64,000 nt of DNA from Lateolabrax maculatus. Its lineage: Eukaryota; Chordata; Actinopteri; Acropomatiformes; Lateolabracidae. The notes beneath the pieces were generated by a model that searched no databases, was not told where the DNA came from, and saw only the letters and a program-made list of their open reading frames with translations. Location of the stretch: contig CM062209.1 of the NCBI GenBank assembly GCA_031216445.1, positions 25,186,001-25,250,000 on the forward strand. Direction: 5' to 3'. Shown one piece after another: positions 8,705 through 18,679 of the stretch (positions are counted from its first letter, which is position 1; each line of letters begins with the position of its first letter). The position numbers and the translations under genes were made by a program.

Positions 8705-10377
8705 GTGTCACATCTCTCAAATGGACCCTGCTCCCATGTCGCAGTAGTAGCAGCCTCCCCAGATGCAAACTGGTACCCGGTTACAGCAGATACAATTCTG
8801 ACCCCTGGATATTCAGGCATAAAGTCGAGTGCGTCGAAGATCTCCCTGGTACATCGGGACTCGAGTCTAGACTGGGATGAGGCAGCCTCATCCCCCGTGG
8901 ACCGGGTCCTCATTGCAGTAGACCCGATCTCTTCCTCCTCTCTCTCTGCTGTAGCAAGCTGGAGCATGCGTGTCGCCTCGTGGGTCTCAGCCTCATCCTC
9001 CGTGGACCGGGTCCTTGGTGCTATCTCTTCTTCTTCCTTCTCTTCTTTCTCCTCCTCTTCCTTCTTCTTTTTCTTCTCAGGTGTAGGCTGAAGCTCAAGT
9101 GCCACCTTCTGGATCTCAGTCGACTCATCGCCTGCAGGTTGGGCGCTCATTACAACAGACGTGATCTCTTTTTCTTCTTCTCCCTCTTTGTCCTCCTGTG
9201 TAGGCAAGAGCTGAAGAGAGTGTACCGCCGCCCGGATCACAGTCAGCCCATTGTCTGCAGACAGGAAGCTTTTCGCGGGAGACGCTCTCTGTACACTCTC
9301 CTCGGGCGCAGGTCGGGGCTCGGGTGTCGCCACAGCGGACTTGATCTCTTCCGCCTGTGTATGCTGGGGCTCGAATACTACCTCCTGGGTCTCAGTCAGC
9401 CCATCGTCTGCAAACCGGGACCTTTTCGCAGGAGACGCTCTCTGTTCACTCTCCTCGGGCGCAGTTCGGGGCTCGGGTGTCGCCACAGCGGACTTGATCT
9501 CTTCCGCCTGTGTATGCTGGGGCTCGAATACTACCTCCTGGGTCTCAGTCAGCCCATCGTCTGCAGACCGGGACTTTTTCGCGGGAGACGCTCTCTGTTC
9601 ACTCTCCTCGGGCGCAGGTCGGGGCTCGGGTGCCGCCACGGGGGACTCGATCTTCCTCTTGCGAGCCCTGGCCTGTTCGGCGTGTGCGGGCCGGGTCCTC
9701 GTTACAGCAGACATATTCTTCTCATCCTCCTCGTCCTCGTCCTCCTCCTCCTCATCCTCCTCCTCCTCCTCCTCCTCCTCATCCTCATCATCATCATCAT
9801 CATCATCAGCATCATCATCCTCCTCATCATCCTCCTCATCCTCCTCCTCCTGTGTTGCTTTCTGGATCTCAGTCAGGTGATCTCCTGTAGACCGGGATCT
9901 TCTCACAGTTCCTCTCTTCTCCTCATCCACCTCCTCCTCCTCCTCCTCCTCCTCCTCCTCAAGCACAGTCAGTGGCTCGGGTGCATTCATGATAGACTTG
10001 ATTGTCCTCTTTTCAGTTCTGACCCGCACTCGACTAGACAACGGGGACTTTTTCGCAGTAGACGCCTTGGGCATGGGCATGGGCTGAGGTATCATCACGG
10101 TGGACGAGATCTTTCTCTCGCAGGTCCGGGTCGGCTCGTCAAGTGTGGACCGGGACCTTTTCGCAGTAGACGTTCTGTCTTCCTCTCTTCCTCTCTTGAA
10201 AGCATGACAGTGATCATCATCGTTGTCAACAGCGGAGCCGTCGCTGGAGAAGCTTTCTTCGTTATTCGATATGTTGGCGTGTACAACTTTTCTGTTTGTA
10301 GGCTGCCTATCATTTTCCAGACTCTCCTTTTGTCCTTTTTGTCCCGGGTTGCGCGGGAGCTGAGGTCCAGGCTTTTC
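8705..10377 (-). CDS. Spliced RING-like gene, acidic repeat exon
   Basis: The frame is open on the minus strand from about 10377 to the donor at 8704; the first in-frame ATG is at 10095. The protein is highly charged. It holds three tandem 51-residue repeats (153-bp period; near-identical blocks begin at plus-strand 9241, 9394 and 9547) with the core SEQRASPAKRSRFADDGLTE, a long Asp/Glu run encoded by GA-rich triplets (plus strand 9720-9850) and further Glu tracts. SPAKRSR-like motifs look like phosphorylation and nuclear localisation sites. The region 10098-10377 continues the same repeat style without an ATG, so the exon probably starts upstream by splicing from the frame at 10095-11147, for example at an acceptor ending CCTCAG near 10355. 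Function unknown; acidic/basic repeats suggest a nuclear regulator. Confidence 0.6.
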
Positions 10378-11147
10378 TCATGTGTACCACCAGATGACGA
10401 TCTACGCCAATCACGGCCGTGTGCATCATCCCTGTGGTCACATCTGTCGACTTTTGCAGGTCTCCGGATTCTCTCACTGTCGATTTTCGACGGTCTCCGG
10501 ACTCTGTCGCTGTTGACGCCGACACCCTTGCTGCACCTCTTATCGATGACCTGGGGACGGGTAGGACTTTTTCTGTGCGTTTCCGTCGTTGAAGGGTTAT
10601 GTGATCTGGACCTGTGAGACTCATCCTTCCAGTGCCCTCTGCGGGACTTGGGCGGGGTTCTCCTCGTCTCACACAGTCTCACGCTGGCTTTGTGTGGCTT
10701 GTCAAAAGGTCCGCTGGAGGGTTGTTGTATCCATGGCAGTTTACATTGCGGAGACACTTGAGGTTTCACATATGTAGTAGCACAGGGAGTGAACACCGTC
10801 GAGCTTCTCTCACAATGGTCGGTGCTAGTGTTCCAATACTTGCGTCTGTTAGGTTCGTTTTGAGATGGTCCATCCGTGGCTCGGAGGTGTCTCGGGTAAA
10901 CAGAAGCATCACGGGGGTTTCGCTCAAACAGGTTGTACCACTTCGTATTGCACAGTCTCTCTTTAGCTTCATTTTCACACCGCCTTCTCTGTTGCATTTT
11001 AATCAGGGGAGCGGGTAGACGATCTTCGAGCTTCGAACGTTGCCTGCGGTATGATTTCTCTTCCGTATTGTACGTAGTGTTGGCGATGAAATGTTCTGAC
11101 TCTGAATTCATAGATGCTGTTGCATGTGTCTGTTTTCTAATAAACAT
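10095..11147 (-). CDS. Arg/Ser-rich protein or 5' exon of the RING-like gene
   Basis: Open frame of 350 codons from an ATG at 11147 (other ATGs follow soon after). The product is basic, with many Arg-Ser, Arg-Asp and Arg-Arg pairs and short repeats such as SDRVRRPSKIDSERIRRPAK. That composition is typical of RNA-binding or nuclear speckle proteins. Its last 90 codons overlap the acidic exon in another frame, and there the acidic frame looks the more natural. The likeliest reading is therefore that this frame is real from 11147 down to roughly 10380-10450 and is then spliced into the acidic/RING frame. It may instead be a separate gene ending with TGA at 10095, where TGA overlaps the ATG of the next frame. 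Confidence 0.45.
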   Translation of the reverse strand: MFIRKQTHATASMNSESEHFIANTTYNTEEKSYRRQRSKLEDRLPAPLIKMQQRRRCENEAKERLCNTKWYNLFERNPRDASVYPRHLRATDGPSQNEPNRRKYWNTSTDHCERSSTVFTPCATTYVKPQVSPQCKLPWIQQPSSGPFDKPHKASVRLCETRRTPPKSRRGHWKDESHRSRSHNPSTTETHRKSPTRPQVIDKRCSKGVGVNSDRVRRPSKIDSERIRRPAKVDRCDHRDDAHGRDWRRSSSGGTHEKSLDLSSRATRDKKDKRRVWKMIGSLQTEKLYTPTYRITKKASPATAPLLTTMMITVMLSREEERKTERLLRKGPGPHLTSRPGPARERSRPP

Positions 11148-11289
11148 TTTAATCCCAAAGTCGTGTGTCTACACTCCAATCCCTGCACAGGCTTGCTGGC
11201 TTTAGCACAATTCACAAAACATTCCTACTCCTATTCCCATTCCTTTATATATGGAAGGTAATGTCCTTGAGAAATGTAATCCCACCCAT

Positions 11290-11830
11290 TTGGGTTGTCC
11301 GATCGAACGCAAGTCATCCGACTGCAGCTGAACTGTCCAACCAGCAGCTGAATAGACTCGCTGAGCATGTGAGTCATCCGACCGGCAGCCAACTGTCTGA
11401 TCCAGCATGAGTCATCCGTTCGCAGCTGAACTGTCCAACCGGCAGCCAACTGTCCGATCCAGCCTGAGTCATCCGACCGCAGCTGAACTGTCCAACCAGC
11501 AGCTGAACGGACTCGCTGAGCATGTGAGTCATCCGACCGGCAGCCAACTGTCTGATCCAGCATGAGTCATCCGTCCGCAGCTGAACTGTCCAACCGGCAG
11601 CCAACTGTCCGATCCAGCCTGAGTCATCCGACCGCAGCTGAACTGTCCAACCAGCAGCTGAACGGACTCGATGAGCATGTGAGTCATCCGCCCGGCAGCC
11701 AACTGTCTGATCCAGCATGAGTCATCCGTCCGCAGCTGAACTGTCCAACCGGCAGCCAACTGTCCGATCCAGCATGAGTCATCCGCCCGCAGCTGAACAG
11801 ACTTACTGAGCATGAATCGTCCAATCGGTA
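11290..11830. repeat. 155-bp tandem repeat array with GAGTCATCCGACCG motif
   Basis: About three copies of a 155-bp unit (equivalent points at 11371, 11526 and 11681), each built of smaller units sharing GAGTCATCCGACCG and GCAGCTGAACTGTCCAACC. Frames on both strands across it are by-products of repetition. The rest of 11148-11909 holds no gene I can support. A related motif recurs in the array at 44666-45130. Confidence 0.85.
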
Positions 11831-11909
11831 GCTGAACTACTGTCCGACCAGATGAGTCAGAGAAGAACTTAAACTGATTGGTGGGAGTCAGCGGGTGGGA
11901 GTTCCTATA

Positions 11910-13547
11910 TTAATACCGGCTGGGGGAATGGGCCTCGGTTGGACATTTCACTGCTGCAACACTCACAGACAGGGTAGGCTGATCGACGAGAGGTTCGTGC
12001 TGTGGAACAGTAGAGCGCAGGGGAGAGTTTATCATCACACAAGAGGTAAGAAGTACTTTCCCACTCTCGTCTCTCTGTAGTACCTTCAGCATGTCTCTCC
12101 AATTGTAGTAAAGCGTAGGCTTCCAACTGCCCACTGAGCCTTGAAAATTGACGAGAAGGCCTTGATACCCGTCTACGCACACCTCCGGGACCCCAACGTC
12201 TGGCGATAGTTTTACGTTAAAGTAATACACGGGCCCGCTGGGATGAGGATCCAGGTGTAGACTGTCCGGACTGAACATTTGCGCCACGGCAGCAGACTGG
12301 TTGAACAGGAGACAGAGGATACAACGACACGGGCTGATCTGCTGAACCTCTCCGGTCTCGGCCCTGTTCGACACAAAGCGCTCATATGACTCGGGTGAGA
12401 TGAGCGAGGGTAGAGGTCTGGGATTGTTCTGAGGGTTCAGCAGCATACCCTTACACGACCTCCCGTTGGCGCACGAGGGCAGATCCCGTTCGTTGAGCAT
12501 CCTGACCAGCAGAGCTCTGTCGTACACATTTCGAGACAAAACTCTGCCAGGTACAGCACGCTCGGCGAGAGAGGCTATCAGGGGCCTCGGGTTTTTGGCC
12601 AGCAGCTGTGTGATCGTTAGCACAGGAGTGCAGCTTGTGCACATGGGGTTTTGTTCACCGTTGGTTTTGCAAGTGCACGGTTGAGCAGCGAAACACTCGT
12701 GGAACAACGTTCTGATATCCGAAGAGGACAAGTGTCTACTCTGGGAAACCCGGTCAAAGACTCGAGATCTGATCAGATCCCTGTAATCCGCAACCTTCTC
12801 CTCAGCACACGTCACGAGATCACCTGCGCTGTCCTGAGCAGCTTCCTTAGGCTGATCATCATCATCAACAACATCAACATCAACATCAACGTCGTCGTCA
12901 TCATCATCACCATCATCATCATGATGGAACCTGCTCCACAGAGTGTGGGTTTCACGTCTGGGACAGCGGTCCAAGCTCCTGGAACACTTTGAACATGACA
13001 AGTGTTGCTCTCGGCACTTGGAGGAGCACCCGGAACACATCCAAACGCAACACAGTTTCTCCTTGAAGCCTTTGAAGCAAGCACAGACCGTGCAAATGAA
13101 CCCCTGTATGGTGGAGCAGTTCATAAAGTGAGGCTTCGCCAGGTACCACTCAGAATTGTTTTTGAAGCAGGTCGTACATACCCTCACGTTACATCGACAG
13201 CGGAGTTTAACGCCTGCTCTTTTCCAATCTTTGCTGCTTTTGACCAAGGTGGCAAGGCACGCCAGACACTTCGCATTTGAAGTTTTGAAACGCTTGTTGT
13301 TTTCGTCGACTTTGACAAGTTTGTCATTTCTATAAGTGACCGTGGATACTCTCCTGTACAAGTTTGTCGTTTTTTGGGTTGAGCTCACAAGTGTGTCTTT
13401 GCGACTGGTCTCGCAATCTCTCAGCAGGCCCTCTGGAACTTTGCCCGTGAAGAAAAAAGGATTGTCTTCAATGGAGCCGGTGGTGGATCTGTGCTGCTCG
13501 CTGTACAAGGCTTTGACTCTGGACCCGGTCCCTGTGATAGGAAACAT
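11910..13547 (-). CDS. Cysteine-rich zinc-binding viral protein (545 aa)
   Basis: Intact protein starting MFPITGTGSR at 13547. Residues about 90-200 contain numerous Cys pairs: CLAC, later CRCNVRVCTTC, then CTVCACF, CSGCSSKC and CSKCSR. These imply two or more zinc sites. The C-x-C-x4-C-x2-C block matches that of the RING-like exon at 7941-8614. A long Asp tract (residues about 210-235) separates this from a C-terminal half with further Cys motifs (CTCKTNGEQNPMCTSC and PCRCILCLLF). This may be a second RING-like ubiquitin ligase or a viral regulator; the family is not recognised. Its 5' end overlaps the start of the divergent gene at 13471 by 77 bp, so one of the two starts may be wrong or spliced. 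Confidence 0.65.
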   Translation of the reverse strand: MFPITGTGSRVKALYSEQHRSTTGSIEDNPFFFTGKVPEGLLRDCETSRKDTLVSSTQKTTNLYRRVSTVTYRNDKLVKVDENNKRFKTSNAKCLACLATLVKSSKDWKRAGVKLRCRCNVRVCTTCFKNNSEWYLAKPHFMNCSTIQGFICTVCACFKGFKEKLCCVWMCSGCSSKCREQHLSCSKCSRSLDRCPRRETHTLWSRFHHDDDGDDDDDDVDVDVDVVDDDDQPKEAAQDSAGDLVTCAEEKVADYRDLIRSRVFDRVSQSRHLSSSDIRTLFHECFAAQPCTCKTNGEQNPMCTSCTPVLTITQLLAKNPRPLIASLAERAVPGRVLSRNVYDRALLVRMLNERDLPSCANGRSCKGMLLNPQNNPRPLPSLISPESYERFVSNRAETGEVQQISPCRCILCLLFNQSAAVAQMFSPDSLHLDPHPSGPVYYFNVKLSPDVGVPEVCVDGYQGLLVNFQGSVGSWKPTLYYNWRDMLKVLQRDESGKVLLTSCVMINSPLRSTVPQHEPLVDQPTLSVSVAAVKCPTEAHSPSRY

Positions 13548-14991
13548 GATATATGTAGCTGGAGTGGAAGGTTTGAGTTTGAGCAGCCTGACGGAGGAGA
13601 TTGCGAAGCCCTGCCCCGCTCACAGATTCAACTTTAGACACACCGTGGGGACCTTGCTTCAGCACGCTTCGACGAAAGAGCGGTGTTCCTGCGAGTCGTC
13701 TCCGAGGTGTTCTACGGACCGGCGGAAGAATGAAGCGGAAGAAGAGGCGAGGGGTTCTCCTTTTGTAGGAGGTGAGCCCAAGACGGCCTGTGTCAGAAGA
13801 GCGAAAAGGGGCGGAGGAGAGGCGGTGACTGGGAAAGGCAACAGTTCGGGTTCTACCAGGAGAATGCTGTGGGCTTATGAAATGGACAACGTGGTCGCAG
13901 CCTACAAGTGGCTGATCCGCAACCGGAGCCGCGGCTACCCCAAGTGCTGTGAGGCTGTGATTGTGTATCAGCTGAAAAGATCTCAGAGTCTCCCGTCTGG
14001 CCTGTATGTCTACAGGACTCAGCCGACTCACTTCGGCTGCACCGCCGAAAGACCCCTGACGGTCTTGGACCAGTTCAACTTTGGCAGTCAACTGCAGCGA
14101 GGCGGCCTGGAAGCGGGACTACCCAGTGCGATTGTCATCAAGATGTTCCCGGGCTGTGAGAATTTCAGCACCCTGTACGTGATCAGCCGCAAGCTCGCCA
14201 TCTCAGCACCCGAGTACGGGAACAGAATGTTCGGCGAGGCAAGAGCCCTGAACATCATAGACACCTGCTCTTCCACGAGCGCGATCTTGTGCCAACATCA
14301 CGAGGTGGCCATGCGGACTGAGCGGATGTACGTCCTAGATCTACGTTGGAAGGGGTTCGACACTAAAACCGCTTGCATCAAAGCCATCCCCAGAGTGAGA
14401 GGACTGCAAGCTGTAGTCTGGTGTAACCACAGCAGCGAGATCCAGGATATAGAGTGCAACGTCTTGACCTGGCTCTTCGGCTTCTCGAACAAACTGCCGA
14501 AAGAGGTGCAACTGATAGACTACAAACGCGAAGCGCTTGGGGTCAGGTACATACTGATGAACATGGATACGTTCCCCGGCTCGCTACCGAAGCCTCCTAC
14601 GAAGGACACTTCGTATTTTGTGCACACGTACTTTGTAGGAGACTTGCATTTGGCAACGGATGCGATCGGCAAGCTTTCAGAGCATAGAAGTAGAATGGGG
14701 TCCCCGTGTCCAAACGAGTCTTGTTTCACTCTCTGGTACTCTTTGCCCTCTATGGAATACTGCCAACCCACACCGTTCAGCTGCGGGGTCAGACACGGAC
14801 AGCTCTCAGCGATCACGGAGGCTTTCAAGACGTGTCTGCTGGAGTGGGTTCTCCAGAAAGATGGAACTACTTGTATGGGGCTTGCTGTGCAGCATACCCT
14901 GTACTATCACGCCGCGGATATGAAATACAAGTTGATGGTATCTCACACAGTCATGGACAACGACGACACCCTGAACATTTTCAGACTTTGA
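13471..14991 (+). CDS. Hypothetical viral protein (506 aa)
   Basis: The ATG at 13471 (MEPVVDLCCSL) is preferred over earlier in-frame ATGs at 13336 and beyond, because the upstream stretch reads as the complement of the divergent gene at 11910-13547. After a Gly/Arg/Glu-rich linker (residues about 75-125), the remaining 370 residues form a well-folded, Cys-containing domain with no signal peptide or clear membrane span. It ends ...DNDDTLNIFRL. No catalytic motif is evident. Its place in a run of conserved-looking viral genes suggests a structural or packaging role, but I cannot name it. Confidence 0.65.
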   Translation: MEPVVDLCCSLYKALTLDPVPVIGNMIYVAGVEGLSLSSLTEEIAKPCPAHRFNFRHTVGTLLQHASTKERCSCESSPRCSTDRRKNEAEEEARGSPFVGGEPKTACVRRAKRGGGEAVTGKGNSSGSTRRMLWAYEMDNVVAAYKWLIRNRSRGYPKCCEAVIVYQLKRSQSLPSGLYVYRTQPTHFGCTAERPLTVLDQFNFGSQLQRGGLEAGLPSAIVIKMFPGCENFSTLYVISRKLAISAPEYGNRMFGEARALNIIDTCSSTSAILCQHHEVAMRTERMYVLDLRWKGFDTKTACIKAIPRVRGLQAVVWCNHSSEIQDIECNVLTWLFGFSNKLPKEVQLIDYKREALGVRYILMNMDTFPGSLPKPPTKDTSYFVHTYFVGDLHLATDAIGKLSEHRSRMGSPCPNESCFTLWYSLPSMEYCQPTPFSCGVRHGQLSAITEAFKTCLLEWVLQKDGTTCMGLAVQHTLYYHAADMKYKLMVSHTVMDNDDTLNIFRL

Positions 14992-15217
14992 AAGCTCAAA
15001 GTGGTACGCTGCATGCTCTGTGTACACACACACACGGTGGCGGGTCATGCTTATCGTTCCCACATACTTAATATTTACAGATGTGTAGGTCATCCCGGGC
15101 CTACTTGAGATGCTCAGCCTCTACTTTACAGCCACTGTATTTGTTTGCTTTTCTTTCTCCTTCTCAGCCTTGATTGTAATCATTCCTATTCCTCTGATAT
15201 CCCTTGTAGAATCTTCA

Positions 15218-18112
15218 ATGGACAGCAACAGTGATGAGGTGGTCAAGTGGAAAATCGTCGCTGCAGCTCTCCACGGAGGAGCTCTCGACCACTGTGAAAC
15301 ATTCACATCCACGGAGGATGCCGTCCGCTACTTGCACAGCTACCGGGGATACCTTCGAGAAGAAGCGGCGGCCGCTGTCGCACGCCCTGCTGCGACCGTC
15401 CCACGCAAACATCATGACTTCTACTACCACCCTGATAACCTCCCGGGCCCCGTGGGGCTCAGTGTGTTTTTCTCACACGGCGTAGCGTATCCCTGCTCAC
15501 TTTGCAAGCACGCGAGTGTGACATTGAACGCTGGCAGGTTTAAGTACAAGTGCAAGGCCGCTGTCAACGTCGCTGACCCGCTAGTCCACGCTAGTCCACC
15601 GGAGGAGAGGAGTTCGAGCGACGACTTGAACCTGAGGCGCTTGGAGCACCTGGCTGTTATGCACACGCCCTACTTTGTCATGCTGTTTTTAGAACTCGTG
15701 CGGCAAAAACGCTACAGCTTTCACACGGGCAACGACGCCAAATGTAGCATCGCAAGCTACGTGTTCGAGCGGCTCAAAGAAGACAACATGGGCACGTTCG
15801 GCCGAGAGCATGATTCTTTCAAGTTCCTAAAGTTATGGTGGAGGTTTCAAGACAGGCAGAGCACGAGAGATTTGAACATATCTATGCCTTCGTATTTCGA
15901 ATTGCACACCGACGAGTCGATATGGAACACCAGAAGCGATGGGTTTGGCAAGAGAAAGCCCGAACCTCTGTATACGTTCCTGGCGAGAAACTGCCTATGT
16001 CACGAACTGTGGCTGAGCAGCAGAGAGGTCGCGTACCCCGACCGCGTCGCCCTATTGCCCACAGTGAGGACGCTGACCCAAGGAGAAGTGTCTACGTGTT
16101 GTCTGAGCGTCTTGGTCCCTAGGGTACACCTCGAAGACATTCTTCATTCCCTCGCCAGAGTTTGCATGGCCAGACAAACAGATGAGCTGGGTCTAGCGGG
16201 GCAGGTCGGCGCTGCCCGGAAACGGACGGGGGAGGGCGGCTGCAGGAGCTCTCTGCTGCTGACACCTAAACTCGATTGCCTCGTCTTGGAAGATGTGGGC
16301 CACGACAGGGCGGTTATGATGCACACTATCACAACTCTGGATTCCCGGTGGCAAGCGTTGAGCTCTTGGATGACAAACGTGCACGGCGAACCACTAGGAG
16401 AACCCCTGGTCTCGACCAGGAACAAGGTGTTTCTGAGGGTATTGGGTTCTCTCAGAGACATGTGCCTGCAGGACAAGAGACCTCCCAGGCATTTGTACGA
16501 CGTCGGGAAAACGCGAGAGTCTCGAGAATCCAGACTGGCAAACGCGTTCTTTGTCCACAGCGAGACCGGGGACGTATTGTCCTTGTTGCCGTTTGTCTCG
16601 TTGCCCAGGATCCACAGGTCCTCCAACGTCGCCGCGGACGAAGAGAAATTCCGCTCGGCGTGCGCTCAACTGGCACTGTGCATCTTATGGTCACACATCG
16701 AGTGCGAGCAGGTCGTGCTCAAGAAACTTAAGGTCGCGATGGACCTCTGGGAAACTCACGAGGCCTGCTCCGCAGCCACGGCCGACAGCGGCGACTGGTC
16801 AGAAATCGCATATGCCTTTTGCATGACCGGTCTGGTGAACGGCGAGTTGTGGTACAAACTGTACCCGGAAGAGGTCGGGTCGAGGGTCGCGAGGAAGGTC
16901 GATGACGTGCCTCATGCGTGGTTGGGCGAGAACTCAAGAACAGTTGAAGCTCTGAAGGATAGGCTGCTGACTCTTGGCTTCAGCGAACCTCTGAATGTGA
17001 CTGTTATAGAATTGCTGAGGGAGGAAGAAGCGCATGCAGTTCGGGAGTCGCGACACGGCTTTGTCACTCGCACGCCTGAGATCTGCCGGGGATTACTCGC
17101 CGCGCTGACGCTGTCTGCTGACAACAGGATACCATTCTCATCATCCTCCTCTTCCTCCTCCTCCTCCTCCTCCTCCTCCTCCCCGGGTGGCGCTTTGTTT
17201 CGTGACATGTCCGCCCACCGCAGTGTTACAGAAGGCGTCCACAGGAACAAGCGCTCCAACAACATCGTCCCTGACGTGGCACGGAAAGTGTTCCAAAGTC
17301 ATACTCCCACGGAGTATGCAAAAGTCACAGAGACACCCAGCGCCTCCGCCTTGGGTTCTGCAGATACTAGAACGACCGCAGAGGTGGTGTACCCGAATAC
17401 GCAGCAGACCTGTGATACTGCAAGAGCTCCCAGATTCACCACGGACTTGAACCTCACCACAAACACCGTGGTGTTTGATGGCGCCGATACGCAACAAACG
17501 CAAAGTGAGATGTGGACAGAAACGTCGCTGACGACCCCGTGTGATTTAGCCTATTTTTTCAACAATGGCACTTCTGAGGCTTCTGAGCAGGGTTTCAGCA
17601 ACACAAACATGTTTCACACAAGTGCCCAGCCTGAAGACGATGGCGGTGCGGACTTTAACATTGCTAGTTCACTTTACAACGCTTTCAAGCATAGCTATAA
17701 AGGCGATCCCGAGACACTAATGGGAATTATACAAGACGACCTGACCACCGAGCGTGTTGCTCCCGATGGCCGCTGGGTGATGCGAGAGCATGTCAACCAA
17801 GTTGAGCGGGATGATACGGAGGACACGTGCCCACAGCCTGCTTTTGTCTATCAGATGAACAGGCAATCAGTTATCGTCGAGCCCGTTCTCGACGTGCCTC
17901 CACATATGGCCAAGGTGTTACGTGTGCTCAGCAGTAAGGAGAGAAGAGAACTGCTCAAGGCGTCAAATGTCAGCGTCCCTAACAGAGAGCAAGCCTCCGA
18001 CTGTGGGTCGGCAGCGCAGATGACAGCGGATGCCCGGGGACCGGAGTTGAGTACCTGGGACATGTCTGAACATTTGAACACGCAACATAGCAACTACGCT
18101 GACTGGCCCTAG
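15218..18112 (+). CDS. Large hypothetical viral protein (964 aa)
   Basis: The ATG at 15218 (MDSNSDEVVK) is chosen because the in-frame sequence from 15110 is pyrimidine-rich and contains acceptor-like TTCTCAG and CTTGTAG sites, so it is more likely a 5' leader than a signal peptide. Residues 1-620 look globular; PCSLCKHAS with later Cys residues (around residues 90-105) may bind a metal. A polyserine tract encoded by TCC repeats (nt 17145-17183) leads into a low-complexity, Thr/Asn/Asp-rich tail. This domain-linker-tail plan would suit a capsid protease/scaffold precursor or a primase subunit, both core alloherpesvirus genes, but I see no diagnostic catalytic motif and make neither call. Length and intactness support a real gene. 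Confidence 0.65.
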   Translation: MDSNSDEVVKWKIVAAALHGGALDHCETFTSTEDAVRYLHSYRGYLREEAAAAVARPAATVPRKHHDFYYHPDNLPGPVGLSVFFSHGVAYPCSLCKHASVTLNAGRFKYKCKAAVNVADPLVHASPPEERSSSDDLNLRRLEHLAVMHTPYFVMLFLELVRQKRYSFHTGNDAKCSIASYVFERLKEDNMGTFGREHDSFKFLKLWWRFQDRQSTRDLNISMPSYFELHTDESIWNTRSDGFGKRKPEPLYTFLARNCLCHELWLSSREVAYPDRVALLPTVRTLTQGEVSTCCLSVLVPRVHLEDILHSLARVCMARQTDELGLAGQVGAARKRTGEGGCRSSLLLTPKLDCLVLEDVGHDRAVMMHTITTLDSRWQALSSWMTNVHGEPLGEPLVSTRNKVFLRVLGSLRDMCLQDKRPPRHLYDVGKTRESRESRLANAFFVHSETGDVLSLLPFVSLPRIHRSSNVAADEEKFRSACAQLALCILWSHIECEQVVLKKLKVAMDLWETHEACSAATADSGDWSEIAYAFCMTGLVNGELWYKLYPEEVGSRVARKVDDVPHAWLGENSRTVEALKDRLLTLGFSEPLNVTVIELLREEEAHAVRESRHGFVTRTPEICRGLLAALTLSADNRIPFSSSSSSSSSSSSSSSPGGALFRDMSAHRSVTEGVHRNKRSNNIVPDVARKVFQSHTPTEYAKVTETPSASALGSADTRTTAEVVYPNTQQTCDTARAPRFTTDLNLTTNTVVFDGADTQQTQSEMWTETSLTTPCDLAYFFNNGTSEASEQGFSNTNMFHTSAQPEDDGGADFNIASSLYNAFKHSYKGDPETLMGIIQDDLTTERVAPDGRWVMREHVNQVERDDTEDTCPQPAFVYQMNRQSVIVEPVLDVPPHMAKVLRVLSSKERRELLKASNVSVPNREQASDCGSAAQMTADARGPELSTWDMSEHLNTQHSNYADWP

Positions 18113-18679
18113 GACAATTACTACGAGGGCTACCGCTGGGAACAACTACTACGAGAGCGATAACTCTGAGGCAGACAGTGGATGTACGAGGACAATTTAT
18201 TTGTTTTGCAACGATTGAAATGTATGATTCTGTTTGCATATCTATATACCGTGTGTACATTTAAAAAGAACGTGAAATGGAAAATCCATTTGGAGCGACG
18301 GTTGAAATGTATGATGATGTGTGCATGTCTATACTGTGTGTACAATAAAAAGAACGTGAAACGGAAATCTTTTTGGTGCTCAGAGTTCTTTATATCAGCA
18401 ACATGTACACATAAGACAAATGGTACAAGAAAGTGATTTGAATTCATGTCTTATTTTCACCAAACACATGTATGTACAAACACCACTTTGGCTTTCCTCT
18501 TACATACACCACTTCGGCTTTCGCGTCCATAGAGGAAAAAGTCAAAGCGTACAGGGTCAGTGACAGAACGGCAAGGGTTTGTCTTTGGAGGTCTAGAGTG
18601 GAGACCGGTGGATGGAGTGCGTGGGTACTAATCTAGCACTTGTGTGGAGGGAGGGGATGGAGGTGGCTAGCGCGTTCAC
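18113..18679. other. Intergenic region with a two-copy repeat and polyadenylation signal
   Basis: No gene supported. Two imperfect copies of a segment of about 85 bp (GTTGAAATGTATGAT..., near 18214 and 18300) each end in AAAAAGAACGTGAAA, and AATAAA occurs at 18344-18349. A later pair reads CACCACTTTGGCTTTC and CACCACTTCGGCTTTC (near 18480-18525). Confidence 0.6.
18344..18349 (+). terminator. Polyadenylation signal
   Basis: AATAAA 230 bp past the stop of the 964-residue gene. It is the best candidate 3' end signal for that transcript. Confidence 0.45.

Noticed and set aside
8980..10617. Plus-strand frame of 545 codons rich in Leu, Ser and Arg
   Set aside because: It is antisense to the acidic repeat exon; Leu runs are the complement of Glu/Asp codon runs.
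11290..11830. CRISPR-like regular repeats
   Set aside because: Units are simple tandem repeats without unique spacers, in a eukaryotic context.
15110..15217. Signal peptide on the 964-residue protein
   Set aside because: The hydrophobic stretch is encoded by pyrimidine-rich DNA with acceptor-like sites and is better read as leader or intron; the ATG at 15218 gives a normal start.
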